Notes: a model not told the origin generated them from the sequence alone. Numbered from the stretch's first letter, positions 26,223 through 35,307 are shown. The stretch is DNA of 64,000 bases from Desulfonatronospira thiodismutans ASO3-1 (GCF_000174435.1 NZ_ACJN02000002.1:248001-312000), one strand, 5' to 3'. Made by a program: numbers and translations.

Positions 26223-27055
26223 GTATATATCTGATTTTTAATAATTTAATGGTGAGACGGGCAAACATGATGCAATCTCCATATCTTTATGCACCTGTCC
26301 CTGTTTTCCCCTCTGTGTGTACCGGACACAAACTCGGGTGCATGCTGGATTGTGAAGTTGATGGTGTAGGAGTCGTACACCACAGGGCGGAACCCTTGAT
26401 CGAACAGATGGCTCAGATGAATCAGGGAAGTAATAGGGTGAATATAGTAACATCCCCTATTCAGTTTCGCGGGACGCCGAGTGGGAAACAGGTAAACACG
26501 AAAGATCCTATTGGGCTGCCAATGCAACCAACTATGACCGCCCACCTGGAAATATCTTTGATTTTTAGAGTTAATGGCAGGGTCCCAACTGTTGAAGCGG
26601 CAAGAGAGGCCATGCAAGGACTGCGGATTGCCGGCGGCTCCTTAAACTATATTTCATCGAGGCGGGTGAAGCTCAAGGATGATTTGATCGGTGCGCTGGC
26701 GGAGGTGAGTAATGGTTTTTGGATTAGCGATGCAATGCACTTAGTCCAGCAAAGACTGGATGAAGGCTTTGATCCTGTGAGTGCAATTTTTCAAAAAGCC
26801 GACAAGGGATGGTATGTGCCGGCTAACCTGGGTTATTGTGCAGTAACGGATTTTAAGCAAAGGCAAGGAGGTAGGACACTGGTTTGGGAGGATGGACGAG
26901 TTGATGAGCCAGAAATCGCCTTGGCAGATAACATGATAGGACTGGTTAGATATGACCCCCTTTATGGTGTGAAGCAGGAGCTGAATAGTGGGGGCACGGT
27001 TGGTATGTGGCATTTTGATTTTACAGACGACACTTTTTTTGTCGTTAAACAATAA
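26219..27055 (+). CDS. csy2: Csy2 (Cas5f)
   Basis: Protein of 278 residues. Begins IYLIFNNLMVRRANMMQSPY, matching the Csy2 N-terminus (strand, then R.xNAN..SP), followed by VPVFPSVCTGHKLG in place of the usual GFPAxTAFLGFVHAL. A RAMP-fold protein that caps the crRNA 5' end together with Csy1. Somewhat shorter than typical (about 310-330). Coupled to csy1 by a four-base overlap. Confidence 0.85.
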   Translation: MSIYLIFNNLMVRRANMMQSPYLYAPVPVFPSVCTGHKLGCMLDCEVDGVGVVHHRAEPLIEQMAQMNQGSNRVNIVTSPIQFRGTPSGKQVNTKDPIGLPMQPTMTAHLEISLIFRVNGRVPTVEAAREAMQGLRIAGGSLNYISSRRVKLKDDLIGALAEVSNGFWISDAMHLVQQRLDEGFDPVSAIFQKADKGWYVPANLGYCAVTDFKQRQGGRTLVWEDGRVDEPEIALADNMIGLVRYDPLYGVKQELNSGGTVGMWHFDFTDDTFFVVKQ

Positions 27056-27073
27056 AATAAAAGGAGTAGAATT

Positions 27074-28138
27074 ATGAGCATTGGAAATTTACCGAAGTTG
27101 TTGTCTTTTCAAAGAGGTGTAGCGGTTTCTGACGGACTAATGTATAACTATACATCAAAACCTCAAAACGGCTATAGCAAGGTGCGCGTGGTAAGGCATG
27201 GCATCCGGGGAACCCAGAATGTCAGCGACGCAAGTAAAGAGAAACTTTACCAGGTGCAGGTGACAGAGTCTGCCAAGACTGAAGCAAACGCTGAAGGCTT
27301 GGTTATCCGTTTTTCGTTTGGCCTCCTCCCTTTAAAAAACCTCTTGTTTTCCTCTTCAGAGAAATCGTTTAGCGATCATTGCCAGGCTTTTGCGGAGCGG
27401 TTTGGTGGTAGCGAGGAACTGATGGAAATATCTTGTAGATACGCAAGAAATGTCTTGAACGGACGTTGGTTTTATCGAAATTCCGAGCTTGAAAGCGGCA
27501 GGCAAATAACCGTGAAGTTTCTCCCTCCTGGTTCAGAAACAAAAGATCTCCCTGAAGCTGATGGCGTAACCGTCCAGTCAGCGACATCCCTGGGTTTTCG
27601 CAATGACTATACTGCAGATGAAAAGAAGTTGGGAGCAGAGATATGTAAATGTCTTAAGGGAGAAAGCAAGACCAGATTCCATGTCGAGGGAGTCATTAAA
27701 TTTGGGATGAAGGGCGTATTTGAGGTGTTCCCTTCACAGAACTATGTCTCAAGCAAGCCTAAGGGGTTTGCCCGTCCGCTTTATAAGGTCGGCGTAGTCG
27801 ATAGTCGTGAACTGTCTGATATTTTGAAAGATTCAGACCCTAGTTCTTTTCGCGCCGACATGATCTCGATGGGACATGCAGCCCTGAGAGATCAGAAAAT
27901 AGGGAACGCCCTGAGAGTTATTGATACCTGGTATGAGAGGGGCGATGACATGACCCCGATTGCTGTTGAACCGAATGGCGCGTCGTTGAAAGACAACCAC
28001 TATTATCGCAAGAAAAATGGCTCTGCCTTTGTTTTAATGAAGAAGATTGACGAGATGCAGCCTGGGAATGGTGAGCTGAACAAGGACGCTATGTTTTTGC
28101 TTGCGACCATGATCCGCGGTGGAGTTTTTTCCGGATAA
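27074..28138 (+). CDS. csy3: Csy3 (Cas7f), backbone subunit
   Basis: Protein of 354 residues. Family marks are LPKLLSFQRGVAVSDGLMY, HGIRGTQN, VQVTESAKT..A.GLVIRFS and ARNVLNGRWFYRN. Several copies coat the crRNA spacer in I-F complexes. AAGGAG precedes the start by eight bases. It follows csy2 by 18 bases. Confidence 0.92.
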   Translation: MSIGNLPKLLSFQRGVAVSDGLMYNYTSKPQNGYSKVRVVRHGIRGTQNVSDASKEKLYQVQVTESAKTEANAEGLVIRFSFGLLPLKNLLFSSSEKSFSDHCQAFAERFGGSEELMEISCRYARNVLNGRWFYRNSELESGRQITVKFLPPGSETKDLPEADGVTVQSATSLGFRNDYTADEKKLGAEICKCLKGESKTRFHVEGVIKFGMKGVFEVFPSQNYVSSKPKGFARPLYKVGVVDSRELSDILKDSDPSSFRADMISMGHAALRDQKIGNALRVIDTWYERGDDMTPIAVEPNGASLKDNHYYRKKNGSAFVLMKKIDEMQPGNGELNKDAMFLLATMIRGGVFSG

Positions 28139-28145
28139 CTTTAAC

Positions 28146-28173
28146 GTGTACCACCGTATAGGTGGTCAAGGAG
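28146..28173 (+). promoter_or_regulatory. CRISPR-repeat-like stem-loop in the cas6f leader
   Basis: A 28-base stretch matching the array repeat at 21 of 28 positions, in the same orientation. The stem CCACC/GGTGG is fully kept. The loop is GTATA, the loop of well-known type I-F repeats, instead of the array's GCATA. It starts 7 bases after the csy3 stop. Its 3' flank merges with the AAGGAG ribosome binding site (28168-28173) of cas6f. Cas6f normally cuts at the 3' base of such a stem and stays bound, so it could mask or trim its own translation start. Confidence 0.85.
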
Positions 28174-28180
28174 AGTATAA

Positions 28181-28774
28181 ATGCAACCTCTTTATTATAT
28201 GGATATTGAAATCAAAAGACCGAAAGTGGAAGCGGACAGTCCTATATATACCAGGATCGAAAAGATATTTTCGAGGATTCACCTTAGAATCAAGGAAGGA
28301 TATAAATTTGCTGTGGCTTTCCCTAGTATGTTGAGCCTGCCCGGGCTTGGTGATTCTATAAGGGTTTTCGGTGAAACTCGGGAGGATCTTTGGGGCTTGG
28401 AAGATTATCTGGGAGGTGCGCCGAATTTTGAGTACGAATATATAGCAACCAATAGTGATGTAGCCCCAGTGCCAGATGAGAGGGTGGTTGGGTATGAGTA
28501 TTATGCTCGCTTCCGTATTCCGTCCAAGAAGAACTCCAAGCGGTTCAGCGAGAACCTTGAAGCACACCAGAAACAACAACAGTTACGACAAAAACGCTTG
28601 AAGATTGCTGCCTCTCTGCCCTTTGTAAATGTAACCAGCAAAAGCACTGCCCGCTCGTTCAAGCTGTTTGTGGAGAAGGGGGCCTGCACAAATGGACTGC
28701 ACGGGAGTCCGGATGGTTATGGTTTGTCCAGACAGGGGAACATCATATCCCTGCCTGTGTTTTATGACGAATAG
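28181..28774 (+). CDS. cas6f: Cas6f (Csy4), crRNA-processing endoribonuclease
   Basis: Protein of 197 residues. The N-terminus YYMDIEIKRP and RIHLRI align with Csy4, placing the histidine of RIHLRI (residue 34) at the catalytic His29 position. The C-terminal LPFVNVTSKSTARSFKLFVE, then KG and GYGLSRQG match the Csy4 signature with the catalytic serine in SKST. It cuts pre-crRNA in each repeat. The message carries a repeat-like hairpin at its ribosome binding site. Confidence 0.95.
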   Translation: MQPLYYMDIEIKRPKVEADSPIYTRIEKIFSRIHLRIKEGYKFAVAFPSMLSLPGLGDSIRVFGETREDLWGLEDYLGGAPNFEYEYIATNSDVAPVPDERVVGYEYYARFRIPSKKNSKRFSENLEAHQKQQQLRQKRLKIAASLPFVNVTSKSTARSFKLFVEKGACTNGLHGSPDGYGLSRQGNIISLPVFYDE

Positions 28775-28836
28775 AGTTTGTGTTTTGGCCTGGCTTGAGA
28801 GGTCAGGTCTTGATTTTTTCTTGGAAGGAGTGTTTT

Positions 28837-29778
28837 GTGCAGAATAAGCAGTCAAATAGAAGACCAATGGCGGTCATGCTCTCCAAGAGAGCTAATGTGT
28901 TTTATTTTGAGCATGTCAGGATTATGCAGAAAAAAGACCGGGTGGTTTATTTGACTGAAACAGGTGGTGGGGATGTTTTGCAGTTTGTCAATATTCCTGA
29001 CAAAAACACCGCCTTTGTTTTGATGGGTAAAGGAAGCTCTATAACTGATGCTGCGGCAAGAAAGCTGGCGGAATCCAATGTTTTGATAGGTTTTGCCGGT
29101 AGTGGCGGCTCACCTTTATTCGGGGCTATGGATTTTACTTTCCTGTTGCCCCAGGACGAATATAGGCCTACTGAATACGCTCAGAACTGGATGAAGATGT
29201 GGTTGGATGAAGAAAAGCGCTTATCGTTGGCCAAAAAATTTTTGGAAAAACGAGTAGAATGGGGAGAAAAGCACTGGCCGTCTTTAAGTTTGAACTGGCC
29301 CCGTGAAGCTTCTGATATTTTGCGTGAATCTATACATTCAGCAGAGCAAGCTAATGATTTGTTGCTGTCTGAAGCTAAGTTTGCCAAAAGTCTGTATGCG
29401 TGCCTGGCTTCCCGTTACAAAATTGATGAGTTTACCCGGGACCCTGGGCAGAAAAAAGGGGAAACCAAAGCACAGTTAATCAATTCGTACCTGGACCATG
29501 GGAATTACATAGCTTATGGGTATGCTGCGGTTACTCTTCATGGCTTGGGAATTCCTTTCTTTTTGCCTGTTTTGCACGGCAAGACAAGGCGCGGGGCCTT
29601 AGTTTTTGATGTGGCTGATTTATTTAAGGACTGGGTAGTGATGCCGGTTGCCTTTGATTGTGGCAGTCGGAAGGTTAAAAATTCTGAGTTTAGAGCTTTA
29701 ATCATTCAGCAGGCACATGAGCGTTCTTTGCTTGATATGTTGTTTCAGTTCCTGTCAGACTTGGCCAAAAAAGATTGA
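28837..29778 (+). CDS. cas1: Cas1, type I-F integrase
   Basis: Protein of 313 residues. The I-F Cas1 start LSKRANVFYFEHVRIMQKKD is followed by the catalytic Glu in SEAKFAKSLYACLASRY, the His of LHGLGIPFFLPVLHGKTRRG and the Asp of VFDVADLFKDWV. The GTG start at 28837 has GGAAGGAG six bases upstream, preferable to the GTG at 28780. Here cas1 is last in the operon next to the leader, not first beside cas2-3 as usual. Confidence 0.95.
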   Translation: MQNKQSNRRPMAVMLSKRANVFYFEHVRIMQKKDRVVYLTETGGGDVLQFVNIPDKNTAFVLMGKGSSITDAAARKLAESNVLIGFAGSGGSPLFGAMDFTFLLPQDEYRPTEYAQNWMKMWLDEEKRLSLAKKFLEKRVEWGEKHWPSLSLNWPREASDILRESIHSAEQANDLLLSEAKFAKSLYACLASRYKIDEFTRDPGQKKGETKAQLINSYLDHGNYIAYGYAAVTLHGLGIPFFLPVLHGKTRRGALVFDVADLFKDWVVMPVAFDCGSRKVKNSEFRALIIQQAHERSLLDMLFQFLSDLAKKD

Positions 29779-29890
29779 TAAATATCAATGACTTGCAATA
29801 ATCTTGATTTGCAAATTGAAAATCAATGTATTTGAGAGTTTTTGAAGTGTATCTGCCTGTGACAATTAGGTTTTGTAACAATTTTATGGC
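29779..29890 (+). promoter_or_regulatory. CRISPR leader with IHF-like sites
   Basis: AT-rich stretch of 112 bp between cas1 and the first repeat. TATCAATGACTTG (29783-29795) fits the IHF consensus WATCAANNNNTTR exactly, and AATCAATGTATTT (29821-29833) misses it by one base. Repeat orientation (CTAAGAAA at the 3' end) confirms that transcription starts from this side. Confidence 0.65.
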
Positions 29891-32378
29891 GTGATCCACC
29901 GCATAGGTGGCTAAGAAACTAAAGGATTTTCCCGGCAGTGCTTGGTCTCTGTGATCCACCGCATAGGTGGCTAAGAAAGACTAATTAAGTCGGGTTTTGT
30001 ATGACCTCCCGTGATCCACCGCATAGGTGGCTAAGAAATGTCCAGCTCATTGTACAGCTTCTGAGCCTTGGTGATCCACCGCATAGGTGGCTAAGAAAAG
30101 CAAGCCCCCAACAGCATCAATGTGCACTGCGTGATCCACCGCATAGGTGGCTAAGAAAGTTAATCGTTGATTAGTGGGACAAACGAAAATGTGATCCACC
30201 GCATAGGTGGCTAAGAAATTCAGGGAGCGCTTTCACCTTGCCCACACACAGTGATCCACCGCATAGGTGGCTAAGAAATTGGCGTAAATTCGGGTTTTGT
30301 CTAGCCAAAAGTGATCCACCGCATAGGTGGCTAAGAAATTAAAATTTTAGTCTTTCTTGAGGGTCCGAGTGTGATCCACCGCATAGGTGGCTAAGAAAAC
30401 ACTGCAGTACGGAAAAAATAAACTATAGTAGTGATCCACCGCATAGGTGGCTAAGAAATATTGGATTAATCTTTAACTAGGAGGTCTAAAGTGATCCACC
30501 GCATAGGTGGCTAAGAAAACATTGGAGGATAGCATGGCTAAAAGGTTCTAGTGATCCACCGCATAGGTGGCTAAGAAATTGAAGGAAGCACAAGATCTTT
30601 ATGGACTAACGTGATCCACCGCATAGGTGGCTAAGAAAATCCCAATTGAAAGCGTCCCTTAAAGAAGAGTGTGATCCACCGCATAGGTGGCTAAGAAAAA
30701 TGATTTTAAAGGTTTATTGAGAGTACAATTGTGATCCACCGCATAGGTGGCTAAGAAAAGAAAACAAGTCGGAACATTACACAGCTTTGCGTGATCCACC
30801 GCATAGGTGGCTAAGAAATTCCAAGTTTAACCTGGTTTTAAAATTTCTCAGTGATCCACCGCATAGGTGGCTAAGAAATGTAAGGACTTTAAAGCCCTTA
30901 CGCATACTCCGTGATCCACCGCATAGGTGGCTAAGAAAAAAGTAACAGAAGGATTTTCCAGAAAATCCTTGTGATCCACCGCATAGGTGGCTAAGAAATT
31001 AAATATTCGATAATAGCATGGCAAAACTCAGTGATCCACCGCATAGGTGGCTAAGAAACAAATGATTGAGTTATATTTTTCTTGCTCAACGTGATCCACC
31101 GCATAGGTGGCTAAGAAAAGTACCATTTTTAGACCTCCAATAGTTAAAGAGTGATCCACCGCATAGGTGGCTAAGAAAATAGCCGAAAATTTGTAAAGGA
31201 CAATTTTTAAGTGATCCACCGCATAGGTGGCTAAGAAATTTTTTTTTTTTTTCGGGAAACAATACTATGAGTGATCCACCGCATAGGTGGCTAAGAAAGG
31301 TACGCAAAAGCGCTTTAAAGCCTTTACAGGGTGATCCACCGCATAGGTGGCTAAGAAATACTCAAGAATTTTTGGATATCATGGCGGACTGTGATCCACC
31401 GCATAGGTGGCTAAGAAAAGCCGCGGGGAGGATTCGAACCTCCATCCCCGGTGATCCACCGCATAGGTGGCTAAGAAAACAGGAAGAATGCTGGGCAGAA
31501 ATAGAGGATCGTGATCCACCGCATAGGTGGCTAAGAAATCGATCTCGCGCAAGCCTTCCTCAGTATTGTCGTGATCCACCGCATAGGTGGCTAAGAAACG
31601 CAGTCGTGGCACGCACGGGTATAGGTCCGGGTGATCCACCGCATAGGTGGCTAAGAAACCAGCCGGGAACCGGAGCGTGGGACATGAAAGGTGATCCACC
31701 GCATAGGTGGCTAAGAAAATCACCTGTGGCAGACAATCAAAACTGCAGGTGTGATCCACCGCATAGGTGGCTAAGAAAGTAAAGGACGGACCCATATTGT
31801 CGTTTGAAAGGTGATCCACCGCATAGGTGGCTAAGAAATGGCCGAGGTGTCGGCAAACATAGTCAATCAGGTGATCCACCGCATAGGTGGCTAAGAAAAG
31901 GGACTTGTAAAGTTTACATAATTCTATAATGTGATCCACCGCATAGGTGGCTAAGAAATACCTGAAGAAAGGGGTTTTACGGCGCAGATGGTGATCCACC
32001 GCATAGGTGGCTAAGAAATGGTGATCTTTGACTATCGGACCGCCGAACCTGTGATCCACCGCATAGGTGGCTAAGAAAGCCTTGACCGGGATAATACCTA
32101 CTTGCTGCTGGTGATCCACCGCATAGGTGGCTAAGAAACTGCTCTGTGCGGCGCAGGGAGCCTAGGTTGGGTGATCCACCGCATAGGTGGCTAAGAAACA
32201 TGGCTAAAGGTTAATCAAATAAGTCAAGCCGTGATCCACCGCATAGGTGGCTAAGAAACTTTTCTTTTCGCTTATTAACCTAGAAAAAACGTGATCCACC
32301 GCATAGGTGGCTAAGAAATTCCTGGTACTACGTCCGGGAAAGGGAACTTAGTGATCCACCGCATAGGTGGCTAAGAAA
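29891..32378 (+). CRISPR. Type I-F CRISPR array, 42 repeats and 41 spacers
   Basis: The 28-bp repeat begins GTGATCCACC, has the central palindrome CCACC-GCATA-GGTGG and ends CTAAGAAA. It occurs every 60 bases without exception, so all spacers are 32 bp. All repeats look identical, including the last (32351-32378). Leader at the left. Spacers near the leader are mostly AT-rich, and those between about 31400 and 32200 are GC-rich. Spacer 26 (31419-31450) contains a perfect tRNA T-arm. Confidence 0.98.
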
Positions 32379-32475
32379 TGTTTCTGCGGGCATGGGGTCT
32401 GACCCGCGTAAGGTACATATTTTATTGTATTTATTGTTCAAAACAACCTGTATTTCGACCTTAGAATTAAAAAAA

Positions 32476-33337
32476 TCAAGGAAATTCATCCTCAGCTGGA
32501 CTTAAGGGCTTATAATATATAGATATTTTCTGCAAATCAGTCTCTTCAAATATCTGCCAGGCCAAGGTGTTCGGCCGGGATTGCGCTTGACCATACAGGG
32601 CGGGAGCTTCTTTCACAGTCATCTTTGAAACAAACCTGCCTACACCCTTTTTTATTGTCTCTATGAATCCATTGTCGCCTACAGCAAGTTCAGTACTCCA
32701 TATTGAATCCCTCGATAAGATGCCTTTTCTAAGGGCTTCCCGAATCCATTTTTGATAAGACTTACTGAGGTGATCTTCCTCTAACCCCAATAGACGTGAA
32801 ACTTCACTGCGTTTGATTATCTGGTAGCGTTTCTTGGGCCTGACAATCTCATGATAGCCGCCATGCTCCCATTTTCTCGGGTGCTTGACCACTTTTGCTC
32901 TAACCATATTTACCCGTGTGAAATCCTGCCAGAGCAGGGGGCGCCTTGCGACATTTCACCGGGTGAAGATCAATATACATAAAACACCGGGCCAGGTGTT
33001 CATCGGTCTGAACCGCTGTGGCCTGGTATCTACTTTCCCAGAAAGCTCCTTTTCGGTTCTTGCGTTTGTTGTACACTTGACCGACCCTCCCAGCCACAAG
33101 CTGCATCAATAGGGGGATGGCTTTCATGTCCTTTGGAGATAAAACCAAAACGTGGACATGGTTTGATGTAACCGTAAAATTCAATACTGGAACTTCATAG
33201 CGATTTGTGCCTTCATATAGCCATTTCACCCAAAACTTGCGATACGTCGAGAAATCAAGAAAAAATTCTCTACCATGGCAACGATGAGTTATATGCCAGA
33301 CATGGCCGGGGATAAAGAATCTGATCGGTCGTGGCAT
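32476..33337 (-). pseudogene. REP-associated tyrosine transposase (RAYT) disrupted by a 55-bp palindrome
   Basis: Y1/IS200-like transposase: FFIPGHVWHITHRCHGREFF, TVTSNHVHVLVL (catalytic HxH) and RKGAFWESRYQATAVQTDEH are in the first frame. KVVKHPRKWEHGGYHEI through RYQIIKRSEVSRLLG is in the second. The two join perfectly as MYIDL-NMVRAKVV when 32911-32965 is removed. It lies 97 bp beyond the CRISPR array. Confidence 0.88.
32911..32965. mobile_element. 55-bp palindromic insertion in the RAYT gene
   Basis: The ends are inverted repeats: TACCCGTGTGAAAT at 32911 against CACCCGGTGAAAT read from 32965. The inside holds a CCTGC-CAGA-GCAGG hairpin and GGCGCC. Length 55 is not a multiple of three, hence the frameshift. 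It resembles a REP/MITE unit of the kind such transposases mobilise. Confidence 0.75.
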
Positions 33338-33383
33338 TTTGATTCTGAAGTTTGCACCCTAAGATATTGTCTTGCTTTCTTGC

Positions 33384-33650
33384 CTAATCGCTTTTTTCAA
33401 CTTCCCCATATGAACTTTTTTTTTCTTTGGCTGTGAAGCCTATCTTCTTTTTGGGCGTTTTTTCAACTGATATCAATTGATCCAGGGCCTGGAAAATTAT
33501 CTGGAATTTATTCTCTGCTTCGTTTCTCAATTCTTCGATCTCTTTGCGAAGTTCTGAACTATCCAGCACAAGCTGCCTGAGTCTTGTAAACGCTCTCATA
33601 ATCTGGATGTTGACTTGTATTGCTTTGTCACTTTTTAGAACAGATGAAAG
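33384..33650 (-). pseudogene. ORF6N-domain protein, C-terminal part (split by IS66)
   Basis: It encodes the C-terminal coiled-coil region (LRKEIEELRNEAENKFQIIF to KKIGFTAKEK) after a segment (33556-33650) that is exactly repeated beyond the IS at 36134-36228. The frame runs into the IS end, which gives a false start. Original protein: ORF6N (KilA-N-associated, phage-type DNA-binding) domain plus coiled coil. Confidence 0.82.
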
Positions 33651-33750
33651 GTAAGCGTCCAAACGGGTACACCTATCCATGGGCGGGTATCGTTGGTAGT
33701 ATTCCCTGGCCCACTGGATATGCAGCAGGCCAGGGGTATGATGGTTGGGA

Positions 33751-35307
33751 TCAGCAGGCAGTGGGGGAAGGCAGGACTTCCGGATCTATGTACTGAGGCA
33801 TAAGGGCCTTCAGATCCTGCTCGGTCTTGGCCAGGGGCAAGTTTTCAAACAGGTGGCGTAAGTATGCGTAAGGCTCCAGGCCGTTCTTTTTGGCTGTCTC
33901 CACCAGGGAGAAGTACATAGCGCCTGCCTTGGCTCCATTGGGATGTCCGGCAAAAAGCCAGTTCTTGCGTCCCAGGGCGAAGGGTCTGATGGCGTTTTCC
34001 ACCAGATTATTGTCAGGCCGCAGCCGGCCATCCAGTGTATAGCGCACCACTCTGTCCCACTGGTTCAGGGCATAATTTATGGCCGTGCCCAGTTTGCTTT
34101 TGTCCGGGGTGGTTTTACTTCTTTCGTCCAGCAGAGTTTTTATCTGGTTTAGTATGGGTATACTTTTTTCCTGACGTTCTTCCTGTATCCGGTCGGGCTT
34201 TAGCTTTCTGGTTTCAAAGGACTGTTCCAGGATATATAGCTTGGCGATAAGGTTCAGGATTTCCTGGGCGGTTCCGCCCTTGTGCTTTTGTTTCTTGGAG
34301 AGTTTGACCACATCCATAAACTTGCGCCGGACATGGGCCAGGCATCCTACATGGAATATGCCCGGCTTGTCGCCCAGGTCGTTGTAGACTGCATAGCCGT
34401 CACTTTGAATATAACCTTGATAGTCCTGGAGGAAATCCAGGGCCAGACCGCTTCGCGTGGGATGATAATCATAAAGGACAGTGGGATTTTCAGGATGGCC
34501 GCCAAGGAAAACCCACATATATGACTTGGAAGTGTTGGACCGGCCCGGTTCATCAAGTACCTGTACCGGGGTCTCGTCTATGCCCACCTGGAATCCGAGC
34601 ATGATCTCCTTTTTGAACAGATCCAGGAAAGGCTCGCAGACCCTGGCCGCATGCATGGCCCAGGAGACCATGGTGGAACGGGAGATATCAATGCCCAGCC
34701 TTAAAAGCTGCTTGCACTGGCGATAAAAGGGTAGGCCGTCCACAAACTTGGCTGTGATGATATGAGCCATAAGACCTGGAGTCACTATGCCCTGGGGGAT
34801 CAGCTGTTCCGGCATGGGAGCTATTTTGACTGCACCCTGATCATCTTCGGCTCCCTCGCAGTTTTTGCAGGCGTATTTGAGACGGATGTAGCGATTAACA
34901 ATCAGCCTGGCAGGGATATAATCCAGTTTTTCGCTTACTTCCTGACCTATCGGGCTTAGCTCGACTCCGCAGGGGCATATCTTTTCCTCCCCAGAGAGGT
35001 CATGGATTATATCCTTTCTGGGAAGATCCTTGGGGATGGGCTTGCGGCCACGTTTCTTACGGGAATGTTCAGGTATGGTGATGGTTTTTTCCTGGGGCGT
35101 TTCCACCTCGGTTTCCATCTCAACAAGGCCAGGCATCATGGGCCAGGTCTCTTTGGAGCCGCATTTGGGTTTTTTATCGGATTTGGACCCATAGATGGCT
35201 TTTTGCAGGAAGTTCAGTTTCTCCTGCAGGTAGATAAGTTGCTGGTGGTAGTCAGCAACGATATCTTTGAGCGCATCCTTATCATCTGGCAAGTTGTTGA
35301 TGTCCAT
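33751..35307 (-). CDS. tnpC: IS66 transposase TnpC
   Basis: Protein of 518 residues from MDINNLPDDKDALKDIV; the frame extends further upstream but without family sequence. Zinc ribbon region ICPCGVEL, DDE core with VGIDETPVQVLDEPGR, GYAVYNDL and LAHVRRKF, and the final NNLVENAIRPFALGRKNWLF with the catalytic Glu. Distinct from the other IS66 at 16 kb. Confidence 0.93.
   Translation of the reverse strand: MDINNLPDDKDALKDIVADYHQQLIYLQEKLNFLQKAIYGSKSDKKPKCGSKETWPMMPGLVEMETEVETPQEKTITIPEHSRKKRGRKPIPKDLPRKDIIHDLSGEEKICPCGVELSPIGQEVSEKLDYIPARLIVNRYIRLKYACKNCEGAEDDQGAVKIAPMPEQLIPQGIVTPGLMAHIITAKFVDGLPFYRQCKQLLRLGIDISRSTMVSWAMHAARVCEPFLDLFKKEIMLGFQVGIDETPVQVLDEPGRSNTSKSYMWVFLGGHPENPTVLYDYHPTRSGLALDFLQDYQGYIQSDGYAVYNDLGDKPGIFHVGCLAHVRRKFMDVVKLSKKQKHKGGTAQEILNLIAKLYILEQSFETRKLKPDRIQEERQEKSIPILNQIKTLLDERSKTTPDKSKLGTAINYALNQWDRVVRYTLDGRLRPDNNLVENAIRPFALGRKNWLFAGHPNGAKAGAMYFSLVETAKKNGLEPYAYLRHLFENLPLAKTEQDLKALMPQYIDPEVLPSPTAC

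Noticed and set aside
31028-32201. Long open frames across the CRISPR array (both strands)
   Set aside because: The 60-base period is a multiple of three and the repeat has no stop in those frames, so repeated peptide blocks arise automatically. Not genes.
20206-32378. Transposon-encoded (I-F3/CAST) or reduced I-F2 system
   Set aside because: cas1, cas2-3, csy1, csy2, csy3 and cas6f are all present, and no Tn7-like tns genes are linked to the locus.
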